Both the position numbers and the translations under genes were made by a program. A stretch of 64,000 bases of DNA from Polaromonas sp. GTDB lineage: Bacteria; Pseudomonadota; Gammaproteobacteria; Burkholderiales; Burkholderiaceae_C. Where the stretch lies: contig JAURWY010000006.1 in the NCBI GenBank assembly GCA_030654695.1, positions 62,001 to 126,000 on the forward strand, written 5' to 3'. The notes under the pieces were generated by a model. It saw only the letters and a program-made list of their open reading frames with translations, did not search any database and was not told the origin of the DNA. Below, piece after piece: positions 17,406 through 26,436 of the stretch (position 1 is its first letter; the number at the start of each line of letters is the position of its first letter).

Positions 17406-17822
17406 ATGCAGATTGAAGAAAAACCACCTGGCACGCCGCCGTTCGAGACCCCTTTTGAGTGGATCGGCGGCGAGGCTCGTATCCACGCCTTGGTCGAACG
17501 CTTTTACGACTTGATGGATCTTGAGCCGGCCTACCCCGCGCTGCGGGCCGCACATGGCCCGGAACTCACCAACGCCCGCGAACGCCTGGCCATGTTTTTG
17601 TGCGGCTGGATGGGCGGGCCGCAACATTACACCGAGCGCTTTGGGCATCCCATGCTGCGCATGCGCCACATGCCGTTTTCCATCGGTGTGCTGGAGCGCG
17701 ACCAATGGGTCGCCTGCATGGACCAAGCCATGCAAGAAACCGGTGTCGATGAGGTGCTGCGGGAGCGCTTGAAGGACTCGTTCTTTCAGACTGCCGACTG
17801 GATGCGCAACCGGGGCGTTTGA
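17406..17822 (+). CDS. Group II truncated hemoglobin
   Basis: A small cytoplasmic heme protein of 138 residues that may bind oxygen or detoxify nitric oxide or peroxide. Family features are GGEARIHALVERFYDLMD, the group II motif FLCGWMGGPQHYTERFGHPMLRMRHMPF with the proximal histidine region, and WVACMDQAM. It is shorter than group I proteins and lacks an export signal. It starts 8 bases after the YbbP-like gene, so the two may be co-transcribed. The biological link to the permease is unclear. Confidence 0.92.
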   Translation: MQIEEKPPGTPPFETPFEWIGGEARIHALVERFYDLMDLEPAYPALRAAHGPELTNARERLAMFLCGWMGGPQHYTERFGHPMLRMRHMPFSIGVLERDQWVACMDQAMQETGVDEVLRERLKDSFFQTADWMRNRGV

Positions 17823-17831
17823 GCTAGGCGG

Positions 17832-17850
17832 TTGGCTCGGCGTGAGCCAA
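17832..17850. other. Stem-loop after the hemoglobin gene
   Basis: TTGGCTC (17832-17838) and GAGCCAA (17844-17850) form a 7-base-pair stem with a 5-base loop, 9 bases after the hemoglobin stop. There is no T tract, so it is at best a weak terminator or an mRNA-stabilising hairpin. Confidence 0.4.
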
Positions 17851-17905
17851 TACCTGCACACAAAAGCGAAAGACGCTGAGTGCCATCTGCGCATGCCTTG
17901 GGAAT

Positions 17906-17920
17906 ACTTGTTGAACAAGT
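17906..17920. promoter_or_regulatory. Perfect 15-base palindrome upstream of the cytochrome c gene
   Basis: ACTTGTT-G-AACAAGT is a perfect 7-1-7 inverted repeat ending 20 bases before the cytochrome c start. A single-base loop rules out an RNA hairpin, so it is best read as an operator for a dimeric regulator. No regulator gene lies beside it. Confidence 0.5.
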
Positions 17921-17940
17921 CACCCTCAAGGAGAAATCAC

Positions 17941-18378
17941 ATGTGCAAAACGGCTCGCTTTCCAATGGCTTTGATGGCCCTTCTTTTCAGCGGCGTGGCC
18001 TTCTCTCAGAGTACTGCGCCGAGCCGCACCAGCGACTTTGGGAAGCGTGAATTCGAGGCCAACTGTGCCAGTTGCCACGGCGTCAGTGGCAAGGGAAATG
18101 GGCCGTTGGTGGAGTTTTTACGCCGCAGTCCACCCGACCTGACCTTGTTGGTCAAAAAGAGCCAAGGTGTTTTTCCTATGAATCGCTTGTATGAGGTGAT
18201 TGAAGGCGGGAATTTGCCCGCGCATGGTGCCCGTGACATGCCGGTCTGGGGCCAGGAGTACCGCATCAAAGACGCCGAATACTACATGGACACGCCGTAT
18301 CCGATCAGTCCGGAAGCGATGGTTCGGACGCGTCTGCTGGCTTTGCTGGAGTACATCAACCGCTTGCAGGAGCGCTGA
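17941..18378 (+). CDS. Periplasmic c-type cytochrome, monoheme
   Basis: A 145-residue secreted cytochrome. A Sec signal peptide spans residues 1-23 (MALMALLFSGVAFSQ). One heme motif CASCH follows in REFEANCASCHGVSGKGNGP, and VFPMNRLYEVIEGG plus RDMPVWGQEY supply the region with the likely axial methionine (DMPVWG), a pattern common in class I cytochromes of Burkholderiales. The ATG at 17941 is chosen because AAGGAG lies 8 bases upstream and the signal begins there; the frame is open further left without signal-like sequence. The redox partner is unknown. Confidence 0.9.
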   Translation: MCKTARFPMALMALLFSGVAFSQSTAPSRTSDFGKREFEANCASCHGVSGKGNGPLVEFLRRSPPDLTLLVKKSQGVFPMNRLYEVIEGGNLPAHGARDMPVWGQEYRIKDAEYYMDTPYPISPEAMVRTRLLALLEYINRLQER

Positions 18379-18402
18379 GCTTCAAGCTGCGTTGCAAGCT
18401 TT

Positions 18403-19068
18403 TCAGTTAGGGGCGAGCAAGACCACCAGCGCACCCGCGCCGCCCTCGGCCGGCCGTGCCTGTGCAAACGCCAGCACTTCAATTTTTTGAATCAGCCAGC
18501 TCTGCACGCGGCCTTTGAGGACGGGTGTTTTGCCGGGTGAGCCGAGGCCCTTGCCGTGGACAACACGGACGCAGCGCCAGCCGGTTTTTTGAGCATCGCG
18601 GATGAACTTTGACAGCGTGTCGCGTGCATCATCGCGGCGTAGCCCATGCAGGTCGAGCTGGCCCTGAATTCGCCAAGCGCCGCGGCGCAGCTTGCGTACC
18701 ACGTCCACACCTATGCCGGGTCGTCTGAAGCTCAGCGCTTCATCGGTGTCGAGCAGTGCATCGCCATCAAACTCGTCTGAAATCGCTTCCCGCATGACGG
18801 CCTGCTCGTCAAGTTGATGTTGGACGGCAATGGGTGGCGGCTGGGGGAGGCTGATCTGCGCTTTTTGACCCGGGCCGTGCCTTACCGGCAGCGCCTTGAT
18901 CGGCCCGATGCTGTGGGCGAAGAGTTCTTTTTCAGCCTTCAGTTGGCGGGCTGCAGCGAGGCGGGCTGCTTGCAGTTCGGCGGTCAGCTTCGTCTGTTTG
19001 TCGATGTCTAGTTTCAGGGCTTTCAGGCCGCGCAGGTCTTTGATGGCGGTGAGGGCAGGCGGTTTCAT
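18403..19068 (-). CDS. Smr-domain protein
   Basis: A soluble protein of 221 residues. The first 100 residues are charged and helical (LTAELQAARLAAARQLKAEK). The Smr domain at about 133-215 has the diagnostic motifs GQLDLHGLRRDDAR and VRVVHGKGLGSPG. Smr domains act as DNA or RNA endonucleases or nucleic-acid binders in MutS2 and stand-alone SmrA/SmrB proteins. It lies 9 bases downstream of radC on the same strand, so the two are probably co-transcribed. The stand-alone role in Betaproteobacteria is not established. Confidence 0.88.
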   Translation of the reverse strand: MKPPALTAIKDLRGLKALKLDIDKQTKLTAELQAARLAAARQLKAEKELFAHSIGPIKALPVRHGPGQKAQISLPQPPPIAVQHQLDEQAVMREAISDEFDGDALLDTDEALSFRRPGIGVDVVRKLRRGAWRIQGQLDLHGLRRDDARDTLSKFIRDAQKTGWRCVRVVHGKGLGSPGKTPVLKGRVQSWLIQKIEVLAFAQARPAEGGAGALVVLLAPN

Positions 19069-19077
19069 GCCTCAACT

Positions 19078-19752
19078 TTAGACCAATCCGAGCTCGGCCA
19101 TCGACACCGCCTCCGTGCTGGTCACGACAAAATGGTCAAGCACCCGCACATCGACCAGCGCCAGCGCGGTTTTCAGGGTGTGCGTCAGCGCCTCGTCGGC
19201 GCGCGAAGGCTGGGCGCTGCCGCTTGGGTGGTTGTGCGCCAGCACCACGCTGCCGGCGTTCAGGGCCAGTGCCCGCAGCACCACTTCTCGGGGGTAAACG
19301 CTGGTTTGCGTCAGCGTGCCGCGAAACATTTCTTCGAGCGCGATCAGGCGGTGCTGGCTGTCTAAAAACAGCACCGCAAAAATCTCATGCGGGCGGCTGC
19401 CAAGTTGCAATTGAAGGTAGTCACGGACGGCCTGCGGCGACGCAAACAGCGGTTTTTCGGCCAGCCGCTGCGTCAGCGCTCGGCGCGACAGTTCCAGCAC
19501 CGCCACCAGCTCCGCGCGTTTGGCAGGGCCCAGTCCTTTGATGGACTTCAGAGCCTCGGCGGGCGTGTGCAGCAGGCCGGCCACACCGCCGAAGGTGTCC
19601 ACCAGCTCTTGCGCTAACTGCAAGACGTTTTTGCCACGGATACCGCTGCGCAGCATCAAGGCCAGCAATTCCGCGTCGCTCAAAGCCGCTGCGCCGCGCG
19701 CCAGCAGTTTTTCACGGGGTCGGGCATCTTCCGGGAGGTCTTTGAGCAGCAT
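19078..19752 (-). CDS. radC: RadC/JAB-domain DNA repair-associated protein
   Basis: A 224-residue protein. The N-terminal helix-hairpin-helix part ([28 protein letters not shown]) and the JAB/MPN metal-binding domain with [15 protein letters not shown], plus [15 protein letters not shown], define the RadC (YeeS) family. The biochemical function remains uncertain despite the historical link to repair. I chose the ATG at 19752 because the family consensus begins there; a GTG 51 bases upstream is in frame and would add 17 atypical residues. Confidence 0.9.
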   Translation of the reverse strand: MLLKDLPEDARPREKLLARGAAALSDAELLALMLRSGIRGKNVLQLAQELVDTFGGVAGLLHTPAEALKSIKGLGPAKRAELVAVLELSRRALTQRLAEKPLFASPQAVRDYLQLQLGSRPHEIFAVLFLDSQHRLIALEEMFRGTLTQTSVYPREVVLRALALNAGSVVLAHNHPSGSAQPSRADEALTHTLKTALALVDVRVLDHFVVTSTEAVSMAELGLV

Positions 19753-19931
19753 GGCGCAGCTTAGCCAGCCGTGTTGGCCGAGTGGACTGACATTGTTCAG
19801 CACAAGCCAATGCGCAGTCCGACGGCGCTGCCAGAAAGCCCTGCAATCAGGAGCGCTGCCGTCTTTTCCTACAATAGCAACTCAATTCAGCCCCTGCCTT
19901 TGCGGACTTTGCGTTCCGCCGAAAGTTGTCC

Positions 19932-20441
19932 ATGTCGCTTGTATCGCCTGATCTGTCCATCGCCAACTTGGAGCCCGTGCCCGTGGTGGCACCCGGTTCC
20001 TTTTTGACCTTGCACTACCGCATGGCTGCGCCCGCTGTGAACGGCCAGCCGGGCGCGGACATCATCAACACCTTTCAGGACAAGCCTGCCACGCTGAGTT
20101 TGGGCAGCGGCCAGTTGTCACCCGCACTGGAAAAGCGCCTGCTCGGACTCCCGGAAGGCACGCGCGCTACGTTCGAAGTGCCGGCGGGAGAGGCCTTTGG
20201 TGATCGCAACCCGGATCTGATTCAGTGGGTGGCGCGCAAGCTGCTCAACGAACTCGGCGACCCCGACGAGCAATATAAAGTCGGCGACGTGGTGCAATTC
20301 CCGACGCCTGACGGCATGGGCCAGTACGCCGGTGCGGCGCAGCAAGTCAAAGCAGACGGCAGCGCGGTTCAATTCGACTTCAACCACCCCTTGGCCGGTC
20401 AGGGCGTGGTCTTTGAAGTGCATGTGATTGGAGTTTTATGA
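19932..20441 (+). CDS. fkpB: FKBP-type peptidyl-prolyl isomerase (SlpA/FkpB-like)
   Basis: A cytoplasmic prolyl isomerase/chaperone of 169 residues. FKBP signatures are [39 protein letters not shown], and the insert-in-flap region typical of SlyD/SlpA proteins ([17 protein letters not shown]). [10 protein letters not shown] closes the domain. The ATG at 19932 is preferred over an in-frame TTG two codons earlier. The stop overlaps the ispH start as ATGA, an arrangement common in proteobacteria. TACAAT at 19870-19875 is a plausible -10 for this unit. Confidence 0.92.
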   Translation: MSLVSPDLSIANLEPVPVVAPGSFLTLHYRMAAPAVNGQPGADIINTFQDKPATLSLGSGQLSPALEKRLLGLPEGTRATFEVPAGEAFGDRNPDLIQWVARKLLNELGDPDEQYKVGDVVQFPTPDGMGQYAGAAQQVKADGSAVQFDFNHPLAGQGVVFEVHVIGVL

Positions 20442-21451
20442 CGGCGTCTGTGACCCGCTTGCTGTCGCATCCGCAAGAAATTTTGCTGGCGGAGCCGCGC
20501 GGATTTTGCGCCGGCGTCGACCGGGCGATTGAAATCGTGGAGCGCGCCTTGATCAAATTTGGCGCGCCGATTTATGTGCGCCATGAAATCGTTCACAACA
20601 CCTACGTCGTCAACGACCTCAAAGACAAGGGCGCGATTTTCATTGAAGATCTCGACGATGTGCCGCCCGGTGCCACGCTGGTGTTCAGTGCGCACGGCGT
20701 GAGCCGCGCAGTGCAAGACGAAGCCCGCGCGCGCGGTTTTCAGATTTTTGATGCGACTTGCCCGTTGGTCACCAAGGTGCACGTTGAAGTGGCCAAGCTG
20801 CACAAGGAAGGTTATGAGTTCATCATGATCGGCCACAAGGGGCATCCTGAAGTTGAGGGCACGATGGGCCAGCTCGACAGCGGCATTCATCTGGTTGAAG
20901 ACGTGGCCGACGTGGCGCGCATTCAGCCCAGCCAAACCCGGCTGTTGGCGGTGGTCACGCAGACCACGCTCAGCGTTGACGACGCCGCCGAAATCAGCGC
21001 TGCCGTGAAAGCCCGTTTCCCGACGGTGCGCGCGCCCAAGCAGCAAGACATTTGCTACGCCACGCAAAACCGCCAAGACGCTGTCAAGGTGATGAGCCCG
21101 CAGGTGGATATTTTGATTGTGGTCGGCAGCCCGACCAGTTCCAACAGCAACCGTCTGCGTGAACTCGCCGCCAAACTCGGCACCGACGCCTACATGGTCG
21201 ACGACGCCAGCGAGCTGCAGGAAAGCTGGTTCGAAGGCCGCAATCGCGTCGGCTTGACGGCCGGTGCTTCCGCTCCCGATGTACTGGTCCGGCAGGTGAT
21301 TGACCGCCTGCGTGCGATGGGCGCGGTGTCGGTGCGCAAGATGGACGGTATCGAGGAAACCATCAAGTTTCCGCTGCCCAAAGGGCTGAAGATGGACAGC
21401 GAACAAACAATCGCCGCTGGCAGCAGTCGGCTGCATCAGCCTGACGACTGA
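20438..21451 (+). CDS. ispH: 4-hydroxy-3-methylbut-2-enyl diphosphate reductase IspH
   Basis: The last enzyme of the MEP isoprenoid pathway: reduces HMBPP to IPP and DMAPP with a [4Fe-4S] cluster. The 337 residues carry the three conserved cluster cysteines at C24 ([12 protein letters not shown]), C108 ([12 protein letters not shown]) and C206 ([11 protein letters not shown]). Substrate-binding motifs are [30 protein letters not shown] and LTAGASAP. It is translationally coupled to fkpB and upstream of serS. An essential core gene with nothing unusual. Confidence 0.98.
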   Translation: MTASVTRLLSHPQEILLAEPRGFCAGVDRAIEIVERALIKFGAPIYVRHEIVHNTYVVNDLKDKGAIFIEDLDDVPPGATLVFSAHGVSRAVQDEARARGFQIFDATCPLVTKVHVEVAKLHKEGYEFIMIGHKGHPEVEGTMGQLDSGIHLVEDVADVARIQPSQTRLLAVVTQTTLSVDDAAEISAAVKARFPTVRAPKQQDICYATQNRQDAVKVMSPQVDILIVVGSPTSSNSNRLRELAAKLGTDAYMVDDASELQESWFEGRNRVGLTAGASAPDVLVRQVIDRLRAMGAVSVRKMDGIEETIKFPLPKGLKMDSEQTIAAGSSRLHQPDD

Positions 21452-21471
21452 AAGCGGCCAAAAAGCCGCTT
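21452..21471. other. Stem-loop between ispH and serS
   Basis: AAGCGGC (21452-21458) and GCCGCTT (21465-21471) pair around a 6-base loop right after the ispH stop. No T tract follows. The overlapping TTGATC (21470-21475) and TTTAAA (21494-21499), 18 bases apart, could be a serS promoter; that reading is tentative. Confidence 0.4.
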
Positions 21472-21498
21472 GATCGCGGTGGTCTTGGTGGCCTTTAA

Positions 21499-22842
<1,344 letters not shown>

Positions 22843-22860
22843 GTCACAAGGTCAGGCTGT

Positions 22861-23688
22861 ATGTCGCCGCTCGCCGAGTTGTTCCTTGCGCGACTCGCCA
22901 ACGAGTCGGCGGTGCTGGTGCAGGTGCAAGCGACAGAAGGTTCTGCGCCGCGCGATGCGGGTGCTTGGATGGCCGTTTTTTCGGATGCACTGATCGGCAC
23001 CATTGGCGGCGGGCATCTGGAGTTTGAGGCCATCGACCGGGCGCGTGCGCTGCTGACTGTCGAAGGCAACGACAAGCCGCCAGCCGAGCTGATGCGCTTG
23101 GCACTAGGTCCTTCTTTGGGTCAGTGCTGCGGCGGCGTGGTGCATCTGCGGCTAGAGCGAGTCACGGCACAAGCCCTGCCGGAACTGCGCCGTCGCTTGG
23201 ATGTTGAACGCATGCCGGTGGTGCTGTTTGGTGGCGGCCATGTGGGACACGCGCTGGCCGACGTGCTGGCGCGCTTGCCGGTGGCGCTGCACTGGATCGA
23301 CAGCCGTGAAGGCATCTTCCCCATCGGTTTGCCGACGCATGTGGTCTGCGAACATTCCGACCCGGTGCAAGCGGCAGTCAAAGACTTGGCGCCGGGGTCC
23401 TGCGTTCTCATCATGAGCTTCAGCCATGCTGAAGACCTCGACGTGTTGACGCAGTGTTTGGCGCGGCAGCGCAAAGAGCAAGATTTACCCTACATCGGCT
23501 TGATTGGCAGCAAAACTAAATGGGCGACCTTCCGCCACCGTTTGGAAGCCCGCGGCTACAGCGCCGAAGAACTCGCGCAGGTCACTTGCCCGATCGGTAT
23601 TCCCGGTATTGACGGCAAAGAGCCTGAGGTGATTGCGCTGGCCGTCGCTGCGCAATTGCTGCAAGTCCGGACGTCGTTGAAAGCCTGA
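22861..23688 (+). CDS. xdhC: Xanthine dehydrogenase accessory protein XdhC
   Basis: Binds molybdenum cofactor, promotes its sulfuration and inserts it into the large XDH subunit. The 275 residues have the N-terminal XdhC/CoxI part (VQATEGSAPRDAGAWMAV, GTIGGGHLEFEAI, GPSLGQCCGG with the conserved double cysteine) and a C-terminal Rossmann domain (VVLFGGGHVGHALADVLA, YIGLIGSKTKWATFRHRL, CPIGIPGIDGKEPEVIALAVAAQL, trimmed). Its target genes xdhBA are 8 kb away on the other strand. No strong ribosome site is seen. Confidence 0.95.
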   Translation: MSPLAELFLARLANESAVLVQVQATEGSAPRDAGAWMAVFSDALIGTIGGGHLEFEAIDRARALLTVEGNDKPPAELMRLALGPSLGQCCGGVVHLRLERVTAQALPELRRRLDVERMPVVLFGGGHVGHALADVLARLPVALHWIDSREGIFPIGLPTHVVCEHSDPVQAAVKDLAPGSCVLIMSFSHAEDLDVLTQCLARQRKEQDLPYIGLIGSKTKWATFRHRLEARGYSAEELAQVTCPIGIPGIDGKEPEVIALAVAAQLLQVRTSLKA

Positions 23689-23691
23689 GTC

Positions 23692-23931
23692 TCAATAGTC
23701 CGAGCGCATCAGCCGTTGGGCGCGAGGGCTCATGCGGCTGCGAATGTTGGCGTTCAGCCAAGGATGACTCGGCTCACTGGCAGCGGCCGGGTCGGTAAAC
23801 ACGGCGCGCAGCACATCCAAGAACTGACTTGCGAAGGACACGGGTACCGTCGCAGACGCCTGCTTGGCAGACTGGCCCATTGAGGCATTGGCTGCGTGGT
23901 CTTGATCGGCAAAAAGAACATGGCTTGTCAT
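23692..23931 (-). CDS. Small hypothetical protein, 79 residues
   Basis: I do not recognise it. The ATG at 23931 has AAGGAG 9 bases upstream, which strongly supports translation from there. The protein has no signal peptide or membrane segment and ends with the basic stretch WLNANIRSRMSPRAQRLMRSDY (trimmed), where the last 45 residues look better ordered than the Ala/Ser-rich start. It faces the xdhC gene tail to tail with a 3-base gap and is divergent from the LysR gene at 24086, so it may be a target of that regulator. Confidence 0.6.
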   Translation of the reverse strand: MTSHVLFADQDHAANASMGQSAKQASATVPVSFASQFLDVLRAVFTDPAAASEPSHPWLNANIRSRMSPRAQRLMRSDY

Positions 23932-24023
23932 GGGGACTCCTTCAAGGTGACGTGTTCGGCAAAAAGCAGCTGAAGCAGAAGTCACCGCACAAATATAGGG
24001 TTTACGAGGATAAATGTAAAACG

Positions 24024-24064
24024 ACTTATATTTGGTTTGAGTGCATTATTTTTCATTTATAAGT
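24024..24064. promoter_or_regulatory. Inverted repeat in the AT-rich promoter region of a LysR gene
   Basis: ACTTATA (24024-24030) and TATAAGT (24058-24064) are perfect inverted repeats 27 bases apart in an AT-rich stretch directly upstream of the LysR-type gene and facing the divergent 79-residue gene. The arrangement fits a regulator site or a looped pair of half sites. Confidence 0.35.
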
Positions 24065-24085
24065 TAGCTTGGAAGGCCAGCACGC

Positions 24086-24937
24086 ATGGACATCAACCTC
24101 GCCCGTACCTTTCTGGAGATCGTCTCTAGTCACAGCTTTGCCCAAGCTGCAGAGCGCCTGCATGTGACGCAGACAGCGGTCAGTGCGCGCGTGAAAACGC
24201 TGGAGGAATTGCTTGGCCGTCAGCTGTTTGTGCGCAACAAGGCAGGCGCTTCACTGACCCCGGCCGGTGAACAGTTTGTGCGTCATGCCATGACCTTGGT
24301 GCAGGTTTGGGAGCGGGCGCGTCAGCAGATGGCGGTGCCGCCTGGGCGCCGGGCGCTGGTGACGCTGGGTTGCGAAATCAGTCTGTGGCATCCGTTGATG
24401 CTCGATTGGCTGCTGTGGATGCGCCAGAGCGCCCCTGACCTCGCTTTGCACACCGATGTCGGTGTCGCCGACGACCTGCTGGAGCGCGTTGCCCATGGCA
24501 CGCTGGACATCGTGATTGCCTACGCACCGCGGCAACGGACAGGTCTGCGCATTGAGTTGCTGATCGAGGAAAAGCTGGTGCTGCTGAGCACCTCGCCCAA
24601 CCCAGTGCCGCCGCAAGCAGCCGAGTATGTGTATGTCGACTGGGGCAGCGAGTTCGCGGCGCAACACAGCTTGGCGTTCCCGGCGCTGTCCAGCGTCGGA
24701 CTCTCTACCAGTTTTGGGCCACTCGGCTTGGAGTACCTGCTGGCTGTGGGCGGCGCCGGTTATTTCAGGCAAAACGTGGTGCAGAAACACCTGCGAGAGG
24801 GGCGGCTGCACCGGGTGCCTGGGGCGCCTGAGTTTTTGTACCCGGCTTATGCGGTGTATGCGGCAGACGCTGACATGACCGTGTTGGCGCCGGCGCTGGC
24901 AGGATTGCGCCAAGTGACGCAGCGGACTGCCGCTTAG
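24086..24937 (+). CDS. LysR-type transcriptional regulator
   Basis: A DNA-binding regulator of 283 residues. The N-terminal winged HTH (residues 1-60) reads LARTFLEIVSSHSFAQAAERLHVTQTAVSARVKTLEELLG in the usual LysR pattern. The effector domain starts at about 92 (RALVTLGCEISLWHPLMLDWL). It precedes puuD on the same strand by 174 bases and is divergent from a small unknown gene. A role in control of purine oxidation genes is plausible from position; the effector cannot be read from the sequence. Confidence 0.9.
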   Translation: MDINLARTFLEIVSSHSFAQAAERLHVTQTAVSARVKTLEELLGRQLFVRNKAGASLTPAGEQFVRHAMTLVQVWERARQQMAVPPGRRALVTLGCEISLWHPLMLDWLLWMRQSAPDLALHTDVGVADDLLERVAHGTLDIVIAYAPRQRTGLRIELLIEEKLVLLSTSPNPVPPQAAEYVYVDWGSEFAAQHSLAFPALSSVGLSTSFGPLGLEYLLAVGGAGYFRQNVVQKHLREGRLHRVPGAPEFLYPAYAVYAADADMTVLAPALAGLRQVTQRTAA

Positions 24938-24947
24938 CCGCAAATTT

Positions 24948-25010
24948 TGTATACACTCCAAGCCGCAAGACCGCAGCGGAGCCGGAATCTCATTCCAGTG
25001 TCGCGGTCCA
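24948..25010 (+). promoter_or_regulatory. Riboswitch-like structured leader upstream of puuD (candidate xanthine/urate sensor)
   Basis: A possible -10 (TATACA 24950-24955, within the palindrome TGTATACA 24948-24955) would start RNA near 24962. Directly there the RNA can fold as stem GACCGC (24969-24974) / GCGGTC (25003-25008). This encloses an asymmetric internal loop (9 bases 24975-24983, 6 bases 24997-25002) and an inner stem GGAA (24984-24987) / TTCC (24993-24996) with a 5-base loop. About 100 bases of leader remain before the puuD ATG, including a further hairpin GCGAA/TTTCGC-type at about 25068-25080. The known NMT1 class (xanthine/urate riboswitch) is a hairpin with a conserved internal bulge found before purine oxidation genes in proteobacteria. 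Class assignment is by analogy, not alignment. Confidence 0.45.
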
Positions 25011-25111
25011 TGCTGCTTACAGCGCCCGCAGTGGTGAGCAGTCCAACAACCATGTCTGGCTGGTGCGAATCCGTTTCGCAGGCAAGGCATAGGGATTGCT
25101 AGGTCAACACC

Positions 25112-26311
25112 ATGGAAACTTATCTTCTCGACTGGGCCAACCTGCTGCTGCGTTGGGTCCACGTGCTCACTGCCATCGCTTGGATTGGCTCCTCCTTTTA
25201 TTTCGTCTTTCTGGACTCCAGCCTGACACCGCCGGTGGACGAAGACCTGAAAAAGCAGGGTGTCAGCGGCGAGCTCTGGGCGGTGCATGGCGGCGGTTTT
25301 TACCACCCGGTCAAGTTCGCCCTGAAGCCGCCGCAAATGCCGGCCCATCTGCATTGGTTTTACTGGGAGGCCTACAGCACTTGGCTCACCGGCATGGCAT
25401 TGTTCACGGTGTCTTACCTGTGGCAGGCCAGCACGTACCTGATTGATAAATCGCTGATGGATTGGTCGCCGGTGGCTGCCGGTGCGGCGGCACTGTCCTT
25501 TTTGGTGGCGTTTTGGCTGGTGTACGACGGGATTTGCCGCGTCATGGGTCAGCGCAAAAATGCCGATGCATGGGTCGGTGCAGGCGTCTTGGTGCTGGTG
25601 TGCGTGGCCTCTTGGCTGGCCTGCCATTTGTTTGCCGGGCGTGCAGCTTTCTTGCTGGTCGGTGCCATGATCGCCACAGCCATGAGCGCCAATGTGTTTT
25701 TCTGGATCATTCCCGGCCAGCGCACGGTGGTGGCCTGCATCAAGGCGGGTGAGCCGGTCGATCCTGTGCACGGCCAGCGAGGCAAGCAACGCAGTGTGCA
25801 CAACACCTACTTCACGCTGCCGGTGCTGTTCGCCATGCTCAGCAACCATTACAGCTTCACGTGGAGTCATCCGCAGAACTGGCTGGTGCTGATTCTGATG
25901 ATGTTCGCCGGTGCGGCGATTCGCCAATTTTTTGTGCTGCGTCACGGCTACAAGCTCGGTCGCAACGGCAACCCGTTGGCCTACGCGCTGGTCGGCGTGG
26001 CGGTCATTCTTGCCACCATCGTTTGGCTCAAACCCGCACCGCGTGCGGCGGCCAGCGCTGTGCCTGCGGTCGTCACCTATCAGATGTTGCAACCCGTGCT
26101 GGCGCAGCGTTGCTACATGTGCCACGGTGAGCAGGTTCAGATGAAGAACCTGCGCGTTGATTCGCCTGAAGCCGTCGAGCTACATGCACAAGCGGTGTAC
26201 CAACAGGTGGTGGTCAGCAAGATCATGCCGATGAACAACGCCACTGGCATCACCGACGACGAGCGGGCTTTGGTGGCCCGCTGGTTTGAAGGTGGTGCGC
26301 GCGTGCGCTGA
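25112..26311 (+). CDS. puuD: Urate hydroxylase PuuD with C-terminal cytochrome c domain
   Basis: Membrane enzyme that oxidises urate to 5-hydroxyisourate and passes electrons to its cytochrome. The 399 residues comprise about eight membrane helices (first at 8-33, LLLRWVHVLTAIAWIGSSFY) with conserved histidines in VHGGGFYHPVKF, HLHWFYWEAYSTW, HNTYFTLPVLFAMLSNHYSF. A C-terminal cytochrome c domain has CYMCH at 334-338 and a methionine-containing ending KIMPMNNATGITDDER. This architecture is the known PuuD type. A structured leader precedes it, and a LysR gene lies upstream on the same strand. Confidence 0.95.
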   Translation: METYLLDWANLLLRWVHVLTAIAWIGSSFYFVFLDSSLTPPVDEDLKKQGVSGELWAVHGGGFYHPVKFALKPPQMPAHLHWFYWEAYSTWLTGMALFTVSYLWQASTYLIDKSLMDWSPVAAGAAALSFLVAFWLVYDGICRVMGQRKNADAWVGAGVLVLVCVASWLACHLFAGRAAFLLVGAMIATAMSANVFFWIIPGQRTVVACIKAGEPVDPVHGQRGKQRSVHNTYFTLPVLFAMLSNHYSFTWSHPQNWLVLILMMFAGAAIRQFFVLRHGYKLGRNGNPLAYALVGVAVILATIVWLKPAPRAAASAVPAVVTYQMLQPVLAQRCYMCHGEQVQMKNLRVDSPEAVELHAQAVYQQVVVSKIMPMNNATGITDDERALVARWFEGGARVR

Positions 26312-26316
26312 TACAT

Positions 26317-26330
26317 GCGGTGCTCACCGC
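26317..26330. other. Short hairpin after puuD
   Basis: GCGGT (26317-26321) and ACCGC (26326-26330) pair around GCTC, beginning five bases after the puuD stop. No T run follows, so termination is uncertain. Confidence 0.3.
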
Positions 26331-26436
26331 GGCATTGACCGTGACAAAATCAAACTCTTTTGAATATCGCTAGAAAATAAGCGCTGCTGCCGTTCGCGGG
26401 GGCAGCTATTCAATGCGTTGAAACTGGAAACCTGCT

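Noticed and set aside
20399..21436. Minus-strand open frame opposite ispH
   Set aside because: It mirrors the codon pattern of ispH, has no recognisable motif, and ispH is certain.
24251..26125. A very long open frame on the minus strand (over 600 codons) across the LysR and puuD genes
   Set aside because: It is the antisense shadow of two well-supported genes in GC-rich sequence; its translation is His/Gln/Arg-rich with no domain.
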